A DNA stretch of 39,420 nt from positions 1-39,420 of the forward strand of contig BMJD01000041.1 of assembly GCA_014642895.1 (NCBI GenBank). Reading direction: 5' to 3'. This document shows positions 15,045 to 23,338 of this stretch, piece by piece. The notes beneath the pieces were generated by a model. That model saw only the letters and a program-made list of their open reading frames with translations, was not told where the DNA came from and searched no databases. The translations under genes and the position numbers were made by a program. This DNA is from Lentibacillus populi. GTDB lineage: Bacteria; Bacillota; Bacilli; Bacillales; Amphibacillaceae. Within the stretch, counting starts at the first letter, position 1. Each line of letters starts with the position of its first letter.

Positions 15045-15088
15045 AAAATCCGAAGAGACAAATGAAAAACATCTCTAAATCGGGTTTT
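15045..15088. other. Orphan terminator-like hairpin in the divergent region before odhA
   Basis: AAATCCGA...AGAGA (15046-15058) pairs with TCTCT..ATCGGGTTT (15072-15087) around a 13-base loop, with a two-base bulge and one G-U. Read leftward it is followed by TTTTTTAT, like a factor-independent terminator. It lies upstream of the small gene's promoter and ends no known gene. The rest of the 14933-15288 gap is AT-rich and otherwise unexplained. Confidence 0.45.
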
Positions 15089-15194
15089 ATCTTATATAAC
15101 CTGACCTTTCTTTTTTACAAAATATCGACATTTAAAAAGTTTAACCGCTGATGGTGTCTTATATTGTTTATCGGCATAAAATAGGGTATATTAG

Positions 15195-15223
15195 TTGATG
15201 AAGTCATTCGACCGTTCTATAAT
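15195..15223 (+). promoter_or_regulatory. Sigma-A promoter of odhAB
   Basis: TTGATG (15195-15200), 17 bases, TATAAT (15218-15223). The leader to GTG 15289 is about 60 bases. Confidence 0.75.
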
Positions 15224-15288
15224 GGATACGGAATGTGATAATACCGTTACGAAACGGAGAAAGTTAACTGCTAATGGGGGTATAAGAC

Positions 15289-18153
15289 GTGGCACAGAAT
15301 GAAGAATCGAGTGAGAGATTCTGGGGAAAATTTTATGGTCCTAACATGGGGTATATTGAAGAACAATATGACTTATACAAAGAGGATCCTGAAGCTATTG
15401 ATTCATCTTTACGAGAACTTTTTGAACAGCATGGAGCCCCCAACTGGACGCATTATACGAATGGTGCAGCAGAAACATCAGCAGCATCACCTTCCATAAG
15501 CGATGTGAAAAAACTGACCTCAGCAATGAAACTTGTTGAGGCTATTCGTCGTTATGGACACTTGGAAGCTGATATTTATCCGGTTGGACGCGATAAAAAC
15601 CGAAAGTCAGACATTGTCAATCCGAAAACCTATGGATTATCAGAAGAGGATTTAAAAAATATCCCGGCATCATGGTTATGGGAGGAAGCACCGACTGGTG
15701 TCGACAATGGATTTGAAGTTATGGAGCAATTGAAAAAATATTATTGCGGTACAATAACGTTTGAATATGATCATGTCAACAATGATGACGAACGTAAATG
15801 GCTATTGGAACGAATCGAATCTGGAAAGTACCAACTATCGCTTTCAGACGAAGAAAAGAAACATTTACTGGAGCGTCTTGCCCATGTAGAAGGTTTTGAA
15901 GGATTTTTACAAAAAACGTTTGTTGGACAAAAGCGCTTTTCGATTGAAGGCTTAGAGGTAATGATTCCAATGCTGGACCAAATTGTGAAGCATGCGACAT
16001 CCGACAAAATTGAACATATTATGATGGGGATGGCACACCGTGGTCGGCTAAGTGTATTGTCACATATTTTGGGAAAACCGTACGATAAGATTTTTTCCGA
16101 ATTTCATCATTCACCGGATAAGGAATTGATTCCTTCAGAAGGTTCAACTGGGATTAATTATGGCTGGACTGGTGATGTAAAGTATCACTTCGGGGCAACA
16201 ACGGAAGTGAAGGACAGTGAAGAAATGTCCACCCATATTACGTTGGCGCACAATCCGTCTCATTTGGAATTTGTCAACCCGGTTGTTCAAGGATTTACCC
16301 GTGCAGCACAGGATACTCGTTCGGAAAAAGGATATCCAAAACAGGACGTTAACAAGGCGTTTAATGTGTTAATTCATGGGGACGCCGCCTTTATTGGGGA
16401 GGGAGTTGTCGCTGAATCGCTGAATTTAAGCGGGCTGCCTGGTTACCATACAGGCGGGACACTTCATTTAATTGCAAATAACCTTGTTGGCTATACAACA
16501 GACCAAAGAGATGGACGCTCAACCCGATATGCAAGTGATTTGGCAAAAGGCTATGAAATCCCGATTATTCATGTGAATGCGGATGATCCAATTGCCTGTG
16601 TATCGGCAATGAATCTTGCTTATGAATACCGTAAAGAGTTTCATAAAGACTTTTTGATTGATTTGGTTGGCTACCGTCGTTATGGCCATAACGAAATGGA
16701 TGAGCCAAGAACAACACAACCACAGCTCTATCAAGATATCGATAAACACCCAACCGTTGCACAGGTTTTTACTGATGTATTAACGAGGGATGGCATTATT
16801 GAGGAAGGAAGCCTGGCAAAAATAAAAGATCAGGTAGAAAGCAGTTTGCGTGACATTTTTGACAGTATGAGAGAAAACGACACCGGTGAAGCGGAAGCAA
16901 AATGCATGCCCAAAGCGTTAACAAATGATATCGACCAATTTGATACAGCTGTCCCACTTGAGCAATTGAAAGCATTAAATAAAGGATTGTTGAAACGCCC
17001 AGAAGGATTTACCGGATTCAAGAAGCTGGAAAAAATCCTGAAGCGGCGTGAAAATGTCCTGGAGGAAGGCAATAAAGCCGACTGGGGTGCTGGCGAAGCG
17101 TTGACATATGCTTCCATTTTACAGGACGGGATTCCGGTCCGGCTAACAGGGCAGGACTCAGAGCGGGGGACATTTGCCCATCGTCATATTGTGTTACATG
17201 ATGTGAAGAAGCAGGATTCCTATTGCTTAATGCATGGTCTGGATGAGGCCAAAGCATCTTTTGATATTCGGAACAGCCCGCTTTCAGAAGCAGGAGTTTT
17301 AGGCTATGAATATGGGTATAGTGTTCAATCACCGAATACATTAGTGCTGTGGGAAGCACAATTTGGTGATTTTGCCAATGCGGCCCAAGTTATTTTTGAT
17401 CAGTTTATTTCGGCAGCCCGGGCAAAATGGGGCGAGAAATCAAACATGGTTATTTTGCTGCCGCACGGATATGAAGGTCAAGGACCGGAGCATTCCAGTG
17501 CCCGTTTGGAAAGATATTTGCAGTTGGCCGCAGAAAACAACATCATTGTAGCCAATGTTACATCATCCGCACAGTTCTTCCATTTGATTCGTCGTCAGGC
17601 GGCAATGCGCGGACGTGAGGAAGCAAGACCGCTTATCCTAATGACACCGAAAAGTCTTTTGCGTAATCAGCGTGTTGCATCGAGTGCTGAGGAATTTTCG
17701 GAAGGGAGATTCCAGGCGTTACGCTCACAGCCTAATTTAAAAGTGAGCAAGGAGGATGCGAAACGCTTGCTGATCGGAAGCGGAAAAGTAATGGTGGACA
17801 TTGAGGAGGCTCTTGATAAATCAGAAGAAAGCTTTGACTGGTTACGGGTATTAAGACTAGAGCAAATTTATCCTTTCCCTGAGGAAGAATTAGCAAAAGA
17901 ATTAGCAGAAATGCCAAACGTTGAGGAAATCGTTTGGGTACAGGAAGAACCAAAAAACATGGGAGCTTGGGACTTTGTTGATGATTATTTACGTGATTTG
18001 CTAAAAGACGGTCAAACTTTACGCTATATTGGCCGGCCTGATCGTGCAGCCCCTGCAGTTGGCGAACCGAATGTGCATAAAACAGAACAAAACCAAATCG
18101 TCCGTGAAGCAATCAATGAATCAATAGGAGGAGATTCCAGTGAAAGAAATTAA
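15289..18153 (+). CDS. odhA: 2-oxoglutarate dehydrogenase E1 component
   Basis: The 954-residue product is the thiamine-diphosphate-dependent decarboxylase of the 2-oxoglutarate dehydrogenase complex (TCA cycle, 2-oxoglutarate to succinyl-CoA). The N-terminus has the [21 protein letters not shown] segment that docks E1 to E2. The ThDP domain shows [17 protein letters not shown] (about 248-264) and the cofactor/Mg motif [17 protein letters not shown] (about 363-379). The transketolase-like C-terminal half carries [20 protein letters not shown]. Length fits Bacillus OdhA (about 940). GTG at 15289 is preceded by a GGGGG Shine-Dalgarno core. Its 3' end overlaps odhB by 14 bases, which supports translational coupling and matched subunit supply. 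Confidence 0.97.
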   Translation: MAQNEESSERFWGKFYGPNMGYIEEQYDLYKEDPEAIDSSLRELFEQHGAPNWTHYTNGAAETSAASPSISDVKKLTSAMKLVEAIRRYGHLEADIYPVGRDKNRKSDIVNPKTYGLSEEDLKNIPASWLWEEAPTGVDNGFEVMEQLKKYYCGTITFEYDHVNNDDERKWLLERIESGKYQLSLSDEEKKHLLERLAHVEGFEGFLQKTFVGQKRFSIEGLEVMIPMLDQIVKHATSDKIEHIMMGMAHRGRLSVLSHILGKPYDKIFSEFHHSPDKELIPSEGSTGINYGWTGDVKYHFGATTEVKDSEEMSTHITLAHNPSHLEFVNPVVQGFTRAAQDTRSEKGYPKQDVNKAFNVLIHGDAAFIGEGVVAESLNLSGLPGYHTGGTLHLIANNLVGYTTDQRDGRSTRYASDLAKGYEIPIIHVNADDPIACVSAMNLAYEYRKEFHKDFLIDLVGYRRYGHNEMDEPRTTQPQLYQDIDKHPTVAQVFTDVLTRDGIIEEGSLAKIKDQVESSLRDIFDSMRENDTGEAEAKCMPKALTNDIDQFDTAVPLEQLKALNKGLLKRPEGFTGFKKLEKILKRRENVLEEGNKADWGAGEALTYASILQDGIPVRLTGQDSERGTFAHRHIVLHDVKKQDSYCLMHGLDEAKASFDIRNSPLSEAGVLGYEYGYSVQSPNTLVLWEAQFGDFANAAQVIFDQFISAARAKWGEKSNMVILLPHGYEGQGPEHSSARLERYLQLAAENNIIVANVTSSAQFFHLIRRQAAMRGREEARPLILMTPKSLLRNQRVASSAEEFSEGRFQALRSQPNLKVSKEDAKRLLIGSGKVMVDIEEALDKSEESFDWLRVLRLEQIYPFPEEELAKELAEMPNVEEIVWVQEEPKNMGAWDFVDDYLRDLLKDGQTLRYIGRPDRAAPAVGEPNVHKTEQNQIVREAINESIGGDSSERN

Positions 18154-19402
18154 GATTCCAGAACTAGCTGAGTCCATCACAGAAGGCACAATCGCTGAAT
18201 GGTTAGTAAAAAAGGGTGACAAAATCGAGAAGGGCGATCCGGTAGTTGAACTGGAGACCGACAAAGTAAACGTCGAAGTAAACGCTGATTCTGCAGGTGT
18301 ACTTGTTGAGATTGTCGCGAGTGAAGGTGATGATGTCGAAGTAGGGGATGTTATCGCAAAAGTAGATGAAAATGGAGAAGCTGGCGGTGATGCTTCAGGG
18401 GAAAAAGCAGAACCAAAAGCAGAAGAAGAAGCACCAAAAGAAGGGCCGAAACAAGCAGCACCAAAGCAGGATGAAAAGCAGGATGAAACAAAATCGGACC
18501 AAGGTGTTATCGCATCACCTGCAGCCAGAAAACGGGCTCGTGAATTAAACATTGATCTTAGCCAGGTAAGTACACGCGATCCGCTAGGCCGGGTTCGTCC
18601 TGAAGATGTTGAAGCAGCAGCCAAAGGTGGAAATGAACAAAAACAGGAAAAACCGGCTAAAACAGCAGCACCTAAAAATACGGAGAAAACGGAATTTGAC
18701 AAACCTGTTGAACGGATAAAAATGTCACGACGCCGTCAAACAATCGCTAACCGTCTTGTTGAAGTGCAGCATGAAGCAGCAATGTTGACGACGTTTAATG
18801 AAGTAGACATGACTGCGGTTATGAAGCTCCGCAGCCAGCGTAAAGAAAACTTTATTAAAAAACATGATGTCAAACTTGGATTTATGTCGTTCTTTACCAA
18901 AGCAGTAGTTGGCGCTTTGAAAGAATTTCCACTAATTAACTCGGAAATTCAAGGTAATGAACTAGTGTTGAAAAAATTCTATGATATTGGTATCGCAGTA
19001 TCAACAGATGAAGGTCTCGTCGTACCAGTTGTTCGTGATGCGGACCGATTAGACTTCGCTGGTATTGAGCGCGAAATCGGCAATTTAGGGCAGAAGGCAA
19101 AAAACAAAGAATTATCGTTAAATGACCTGCAAGGTGGTACATTTACGATTACGAATGGCGGAACATTCGGCTCCATGATGTCGACACCTATTTTAAATGC
19201 ACCACAGGTTGGTATCCTTGGAATGCACAATATCGTTAAACGGCCAATGGTTATGCCGGATGATACCATTGAAGTTCGACCAATGATGTACCTGGCTTTA
19301 TCATATGATCACCGTGTTGTTGACGGTAAAGAAGCAGTCCAATTCCTGGTGCGTATTAAACAACTTTTGGAAGATCCTTACGATTTGTTGTTGGAAGGAT
19401 AA
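18140..19402 (+). CDS. odhB: Dihydrolipoyl succinyltransferase, E2 of 2-oxoglutarate dehydrogenase
   Basis: The 420-residue product has the E2 order: one lipoyl domain (1-75, lipoyl Lys42 in [11 protein letters not shown]), an Ala/Lys/Glu/Pro-rich linker (about 85-115), the peripheral-subunit-binding domain [14 protein letters not shown] (about 121-134) through [13 protein letters not shown], a second linker, and the catalytic domain (about 190-420) with His391 and Asp395 in SYDHRVVDG. It transfers the succinyl group to CoA and forms the core of the complex. GTG 18140 lies inside odhA behind GGAGGAG. No E3 (lpd) is present here; in Bacillus E3 is shared with pyruvate dehydrogenase and encoded elsewhere. 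Confidence 0.97.
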   Translation: MKEIKIPELAESITEGTIAEWLVKKGDKIEKGDPVVELETDKVNVEVNADSAGVLVEIVASEGDDVEVGDVIAKVDENGEAGGDASGEKAEPKAEEEAPKEGPKQAAPKQDEKQDETKSDQGVIASPAARKRARELNIDLSQVSTRDPLGRVRPEDVEAAAKGGNEQKQEKPAKTAAPKNTEKTEFDKPVERIKMSRRRQTIANRLVEVQHEAAMLTTFNEVDMTAVMKLRSQRKENFIKKHDVKLGFMSFFTKAVVGALKEFPLINSEIQGNELVLKKFYDIGIAVSTDEGLVVPVVRDADRLDFAGIEREIGNLGQKAKNKELSLNDLQGGTFTITNGGTFGSMMSTPILNAPQVGILGMHNIVKRPMVMPDDTIEVRPMMYLALSYDHRVVDGKEAVQFLVRIKQLLEDPYDLLLEG

Positions 19403-19409
19403 TATATAA

Positions 19410-19444
19410 AAGCCTCACTTTGATGGTACAGGGTGAGGCTTTTT
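19410..19444 (+). terminator. Intrinsic terminator of odhAB
   Basis: AAGCCTCAC (19410-19418) pairs with GTGAGGCTT (19433-19441), followed by TTT. Confidence 0.88.
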
Positions 19445-19503
19445 GTGTTTTATGGTAATTTACTCGGAAAGCTATATGTGGGAATAGATGACATAGTTGA
19501 ATA

Positions 19504-19604
19504 CTAATTTGTTGTAACTCTTTTTAACAACTTTATATCAGCTTGCATTTCGGAGACTGTCTCGTTTAGCCCTTCTATATCGGGTTTCATTTCTGCATTT
19601 TTTC
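19504..19604 (-). pseudogene. Out-of-frame C-terminal extension of the coiled-coil gene
   Basis: The next frame runs from the A6 tract to TAG at 19504-19506 and encodes about 33 residues with the heptad pattern I-x2-L-x3-V-x2-M-x3-I-x2-L. It has no start codon or ribosome site of its own at a sensible place. It reads as the lost tail of the gene above, reached either by a 1-base insertion or by -1 slippage on the A run. Confidence 0.5.
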
Positions 19605-20105
19605 CGTCTGCTTTTTGATTAGCTGTACATCATTTTGCGTGGACTTCAAATGTTTAATAGTCATTGCGTGATTGGTCTTGATCAATGTGTGGTTCATTTC
19701 AACGAATTCATGAAGATTTTTGATTTTTAGTTGTATATTGCTAAATTCTTTTTTCGTTGTTTGCTCGAATGATTTAAATCTGCTCTCATATGAATCGAAT
19801 TTACTTTCAAAAGCGCCAACCCCTGCATCAAGGGAATCGAATTTACTTTCAAAAGCGCCAACCCTTGCATCAAGGGAATCGAATTTACTTTCAAAAGCGC
19901 CAACCCTTGCATCAAGGGAATCAAATTTACTATCAAAAGTGCCAACCTTTGCATCAAGGGAATCGAATTTACTATCAAAGGTGCCAACCTTTGCATCAAG
20001 GGAATCGAAATTACTATCAAAAGTATCAACTTTTCCATCAATAGAATCCAATCTCGTGTTTATCTTATTAATTTGTTCCAATACTATTTGTAAATCTTCG
20101 CCCAT
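19587..20105 (-). CDS. Repeat-built coiled-coil protein of unknown function, probably shortened by a 1-base frameshift
   Basis: The 172-residue frame encodes a soluble, continuous coiled coil. Residues about 22-105 are six copies of a 14-residue (two-heptad) repeat of type KVGTFDSKFDSLDA, mirrored by a 42-bp DNA tandem repeat. The frame ends in KKQTEKMQK-stop at a run of six A residues (near 19600). One extra A would continue the coil for about 33 residues (EGLNETVSEMQADIKLLKRV) to a stop at 19504-19506, with perfect heptad spacing, so the original C-terminus is probably there. ATG 20105 follows AAGGGTGG. No signal peptide or membrane segment. I do not recognise a named family; structural scaffold or cytoplasmic filament-like roles are only possibilities. 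Confidence 0.7.
   Translation of the reverse strand: MGEDLQIVLEQINKINTRLDSIDGKVDTFDSNFDSLDAKVGTFDSKFDSLDAKVGTFDSKFDSLDARVGAFESKFDSLDARVGAFESKFDSLDAGVGAFESKFDSYESRFKSFEQTTKKEFSNIQLKIKNLHEFVEMNHTLIKTNHAMTIKHLKSTQNDVQLIKKQTEKMQK
19791..20045 (-). repeat. Coding 42-bp tandem repeat (six units)
   Basis: ATTTACTTTC recurs at 19799 and 19841, with ATTTACTATC variants further on, at exact 42-base steps. The steps are linked by CATCAAGGGAATC. Units toward 19800 are nearly identical; those toward 20040 differ by a few bases (ACTATC, AAAGTGCC), suggesting recent expansion at the 19800 end. Each unit encodes two heptads. Confidence 0.9.
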
Positions 20106-20325
20106 ATTATACGACCACCCTTCTATATATTATTTCATGTTAGTAGACCCCGAGAGTTGGGATATATTCTATTATACCATGTTTGCCAAATTAGTCATGA
20201 AGTTAAATTTTAATTTCTCACTAAAGAACACTACTTAAAATTGAATTTTCACATAGAGAAAATGGTATTTTCGGATAACTATTTACATTGGAAATACAAT
20301 TTTACATAAATTTATTTCTGATCTA

Positions 20326-20380
20326 TTGCAAAAACCAATAAAAACGAATAATATATTAAGTGTTGATTTAAATTATTCGT
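20326..20380 (+). promoter_or_regulatory. Promoter with a candidate PurR operator (two opposed PurBoxes) for the purine permease
   Basis: TTGCAA (20326-20331), 17 bases, TAATAT (20349-20354) forms the promoter. ACGAATAAT (20344-20352) and ATTATTCGT (20372-20380) are perfect 9-bp inverted repeats with CGAA/TTCG cores 27 bases apart, close to the spacing that I recall for B. subtilis PurR operators. The first box overlaps the -10, consistent with repression. No guanine-riboswitch sequence lies between here and the ATG at 20398. Confidence 0.55.
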
Positions 20381-20397
20381 GATTGTAGGTGTAACAG

Positions 20398-21687
20398 ATG
20401 GATAAATTATTTAAACTAAAGCAAAACAATACAAATATCCGAACAGAGATAGTTGGTGGCGTGACAACATTTCTTACCATGGTTTATATTATCGTTGTTA
20501 ATCCGGCAATTCTTTCTTCTGCAGGAGTCCCTTTTAATCAAGTGTTTATGGCTACCGTTATTTCCGCAGTAGTTGGAACGTTGTGTATGGCATTTTTTGC
20601 AAATTATCCAATTGCGATTGCTCCAGGAATGGGGATGAATGCGTATTTTGCCAGTGTTGTTGCCACACAGGGTTTATCGTATCAAGTTATATTTGGAACG
20701 GTATTTCTAGCAGGTATTATTTTTATGTTATTAAGCTTTACCACATTGCGCGAGACATTAATCGAAGCAATTCCGTCATCATTGAAATTTGGGATTACAT
20801 CTGGGATTGGCCTGTTTATTGCTTTTTTAGGGCTAAAAATGTCGGGAATTGTTGTTCCAAATGAAGCCAATATGGTTGGTTTTGGTGATTTACATGCCCC
20901 TGGAACCATATTAACACTAGCCGGATTGTTTATTACTTTAATTCTGATGACTTGGAATGTGAAGGGTGCATTGTTTATTGGCATGATCGCAACAGGGGTG
21001 ATTGGCTTTTTTACGGGGCAATTAAAGTTTGATGGGGTTGTTTCGGCACCGCCAGTACCAGTATTTTTTGATATGGATGTTGCCGGTGTATTTAGTAATG
21101 GACTATACACCATTGTGTTTGCCTTTTTACTTGTTACCATTTTTGATACAACAGGTACATTAATTGGCGTAGCTGAACAAGCTGGTTTTATGAAAAATGG
21201 CAAACTGCCACGTGCGAAAGCAGCACTCATGGCTGATGCGACTGCCACTACAATTGGATCGATGTTTGGGACAAGTCCTTCAACTGCCTATGTCGAATCG
21301 ACTTCTGGTGTAGCGGCGGGTGGTAGAACTGGTTTGACGTCCGTAGTTATAGCAATTCTTTTTGCCATATCGATATTTTTTACACCGATCATTGGGGCGA
21401 TTGCCAATCTGTCAGCCATTACAGCACCCGTTTTGATCATTGTCGGATGTTTCATGATGGAGGGGCTGGCACGAATCGACTGGAAGACGTTTGATGAAGC
21501 ATTCCCAGCGTTTGCGATTATTTTAACGATGCCATTGACGTCAAGTATTGCAACTGGAATATCAATCGGGTTTATTACGTATCCATTATTGAAATTAGTT
21601 AGCGGGAAAGGGAAGGATGTTCACTGGATTTTATATTTGTTCGGGATTATTTTTGTGCTGCAAATGATCTTTTTCCCCGCGCATTAA
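20398..21687 (+). CDS. NCS2-family purine permease (AzgA type: guanine/hypoxanthine/adenine, PbuG/PbuO-like)
   Basis: The 429-residue product has about 12-14 hydrophobic segments and AzgA-subfamily signatures: IRTEIVGGVTTFLTMVYIIVVNP (about 15-37), ANYPIAIAPGMGMNAYF (about 68-84), the FDTTGTLIGVAEQAG loop (about 249-263), GTSPSTAYVESTSG (about 290-303) and the C-terminal GISIGFITYPLLKL. It imports purine bases by proton symport. Length and motifs cannot tell PbuG from PbuO. The absence of an upstream guanine riboswitch argues for PbuO-like, PurR-only control. The ribosome site TAGGTG is moderate. Single-gene unit, followed by a terminator and a remnant of the hairpin element. Confidence 0.92.
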   Translation: MDKLFKLKQNNTNIRTEIVGGVTTFLTMVYIIVVNPAILSSAGVPFNQVFMATVISAVVGTLCMAFFANYPIAIAPGMGMNAYFASVVATQGLSYQVIFGTVFLAGIIFMLLSFTTLRETLIEAIPSSLKFGITSGIGLFIAFLGLKMSGIVVPNEANMVGFGDLHAPGTILTLAGLFITLILMTWNVKGALFIGMIATGVIGFFTGQLKFDGVVSAPPVPVFFDMDVAGVFSNGLYTIVFAFLLVTIFDTTGTLIGVAEQAGFMKNGKLPRAKAALMADATATTIGSMFGTSPSTAYVESTSGVAAGGRTGLTSVVIAILFAISIFFTPIIGAIANLSAITAPVLIIVGCFMMEGLARIDWKTFDEAFPAFAIILTMPLTSSIATGISIGFITYPLLKLVSGKGKDVHWILYLFGIIFVLQMIFFPAH

Positions 21688-21701
21688 CAAGTAATATATG
21701 A

Positions 21702-21735
21702 AATGAACAAAGGCACTGGAGCCGGACGTGGCTTA
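21702..21735 (+). repeat. Internally deleted copy of the modular hairpin element
   Basis: AATGAACAAAGGC (21702-21714) equals the left end of the 39044-39316 element, and CTGGAGCCGGACGTGGCTTA (21716-21735) equals its right end. They are fused through GGCAC where the full copy has GGCGC at both ends, as expected from a deletion between those 5-bp repeats. Confidence 0.75.
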
Positions 21736-21790
21736 TCCGGTTATTAAGTTATCCACAGCCACCAAATTTTATAATTTCCTAGACAACAAG

Positions 21791-21823
21791 AAAGACCTCA
21801 GTTACGTGTACTGGGGTCTTTTG
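21791..21823 (+). terminator. Intrinsic terminator of the purine permease
   Basis: AAGACCTCAGT (21792-21802) pairs with ACTGGGGTCTT (21810-21820, one G-U), 7-base loop, TTT tail. Confidence 0.8.
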
Positions 21824-21894
21824 CTGCTCCATTTACTAAAAAAGCCGGAATAGGGGACAACTAACTGCATTGATAATTTTAATTGTATTTTAAC

Positions 21895-21959
21895 TTGCAT
21901 GACGTCTGACAACCTGTTAAAATCAGGTTTGGAATTCGTATTAATTGAAAGCATTTGCA
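21895..21959 (+). promoter_or_regulatory. Promoter of the nucleoside transporter with a cre-like site
   Basis: TTGCAT (21895-21900), 17 bases, TAAAAT (21918-21923). TGAAAGCATTTGCA at 21946-21959 resembles the CcpA site TGWAARCGYTWNCW but has CA instead of the central CG. Its place downstream of the start would suit repression by roadblock. The cre call is weak. Confidence 0.4.
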
Positions 21960-22005
21960 ATCATGTATGCATTCTACTAATTAATTAAAGGGAGGCTTAA
22001 CATCC

Positions 22006-23193
22006 GTGGATATTCTTCTAGGACTGGCAGCAATCATTATTGTCCTCGGAATTGCATATTTAATGTCGAATGATAAGCAAAACATCAACTACAAAGCCAT
22101 CGTTGTTATGCTTGTTGCACAGCTGATTATCACGTGGTTTATGTTTTCGACAGAAATCGGGAAAAACATTATTAATGGTATTTCTGCAGGGTTCAATAAA
22201 TTAATTGAATTTGGTACGGAAGGAATTAATTTCGTTGTTGGCGGCATTACAGTTGGGGAAGGTGGCGTATTTTTCTTTAATGTATTGTTGCTTATCATCT
22301 TTTTCGCAACCATTTTGTCTGTACTGACGTATTTGAAAATATTGCCTGTAATTATTAAATATTTTGGCGGACTTATCTCGAAAATCACCGGATTGCCAAA
22401 GGTGGAATCATTCAACGCCGTCAATAGTATCTTTTTCGGTCAGTCAGAGGCGCTGCTTGCGATAAAGACACAGTTTCATCATTTGGACAAGAACCGGTTA
22501 TACATTGTTAGTGCTTCGGCTATGGGGTCTGTATCGGCATCTATCGTTGGCTCTTATTTACAGATTCTCCCGCCGGAATATGTTTTGGTTGCACTGCCAT
22601 TAAACATGTTTAGTGCCTTAATGATCTCTTCCATGATCGCTCCAGTTAAAGTACCGAAAGAAGAGGATCATGTAGATATAAAAGATGTCTCCCAGGACAG
22701 AAGTATTTTCGAAGCAATGGGGAATGGTGCACTTGATGGTGGTAAGATAGCATTAATCGTTGCAGCCATGCTTATTGCGTTCATTGCTTCCCTTGAGCTT
22801 GTGAATTGGCTGATTCAGTTTATTTTTGCCGGTGTGACACTGCAGGAAATTCTCGGATATATTCTTTCACCGATTGGAATGTTAATGGGGATTTCGCCGG
22901 GTGAGGTAATTCGTGCCGGTGGCGTTATGGGGACCAAAATTGTAACAAATGAATTTGTCGCCATGCTTGAATTCCAGAAGATGCTTGGCAGTATGTCGGA
23001 AAAAACGATCGGGATTGTTTCGGTTTTCTTGACAAGCTTTGCCAACTTTTCATCGATTGGAATTATCGCGGGGACTGTGCAAGGTATTGATAGTAAAAAA
23101 GCGGTGCAAGTTTCCGGGTTCGGAATGAAATTACTGATTGGTGCAACGTTAGCATCCATCTTATCCGCAACGATCGCCGGGTTATTTTTGTAA
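22006..23193 (+). CDS. Concentrative nucleoside transporter (CNT / NupC family)
   Basis: The 395-residue product has about ten membrane segments and the CNT layout: an N-terminal three-helix part (1-100), the middle domain with GLPKVESFNAVNSIFFGQSEALLAI (about 127-151; the G-Q-S-E-A motif binds the nucleobase) and the C-terminal gate domain with TNEFVAML (about 311-318) and LTSFANFSSIGI (about 344-355), which are diagnostic. It imports nucleosides with H+ or Na+. GTG at 22006 follows AAAGGGAGGC. It sits next to the purine permease in the same direction but on its own promoter, forming a nucleobase/nucleoside uptake block. Substrate (pyrimidine or purine nucleoside) cannot be assigned from sequence alone. 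Confidence 0.93.
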   Translation: MDILLGLAAIIIVLGIAYLMSNDKQNINYKAIVVMLVAQLIITWFMFSTEIGKNIINGISAGFNKLIEFGTEGINFVVGGITVGEGGVFFFNVLLLIIFFATILSVLTYLKILPVIIKYFGGLISKITGLPKVESFNAVNSIFFGQSEALLAIKTQFHHLDKNRLYIVSASAMGSVSASIVGSYLQILPPEYVLVALPLNMFSALMISSMIAPVKVPKEEDHVDIKDVSQDRSIFEAMGNGALDGGKIALIVAAMLIAFIASLELVNWLIQFIFAGVTLQEILGYILSPIGMLMGISPGEVIRAGGVMGTKIVTNEFVAMLEFQKMLGSMSEKTIGIVSVFLTSFANFSSIGIIAGTVQGIDSKKAVQVSGFGMKLLIGATLASILSATIAGLFL

Positions 23194-23203
23194 ATTGGTT
23201 AAC

Positions 23204-23239
23204 AAAAGCGAGAACACTTGTTAAGGTGTTCTCGCTTTT
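23204..23239. terminator. Strong terminator after the nucleoside transporter
   Basis: A perfect 14-bp stem AAAAGCGAGAACAC/GTGTTCTCGCTTTT (23204-23217 with 23226-23239), 8-base loop, T-rich on both sides. It may also end leftward transcripts from the MATE gene. Confidence 0.9.
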
Positions 23240-23338
23240 GTTATGAAGGAACATTGATTCGGTTTATAAAAGAGATTGTAATGATTGGTATTTACAACTA
23301 TGAATTAAATGAGGCAAATGAAAAAACACCAGCATAAT

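Noticed and set aside
18121-18702. 193-codon minus-strand frame over odhB
   Set aside because: A shadow of the Ala/Lys/Glu-rich linker region of odhB; serine-rich, low complexity, no ribosome site.
19791-20045. CRISPR array
   Set aside because: Repeats are contiguous 42-bp tandem units with no unique spacers, they encode a coiled coil, and no cas genes are nearby.
19720-20238. 172-codon plus-strand frame opposite the coiled-coil gene
   Set aside because: It mirrors the 42-bp repeat on the other strand. The minus-strand frame has a good ribosome site and heptad logic; this one has neither.
20106-20397. Guanine riboswitch upstream of the purine permease
   Set aside because: I looked for the conserved purine-aptamer words (TATAATC..., GTTTCTACC) and a following terminator and saw none; only the PurBox-like inverted repeat is present.
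21946-21959. Confident CcpA (cre) site at the nucleoside transporter
   Set aside because: The central CG of the consensus is CA here, so it is kept only as a weak possibility within the promoter entry.
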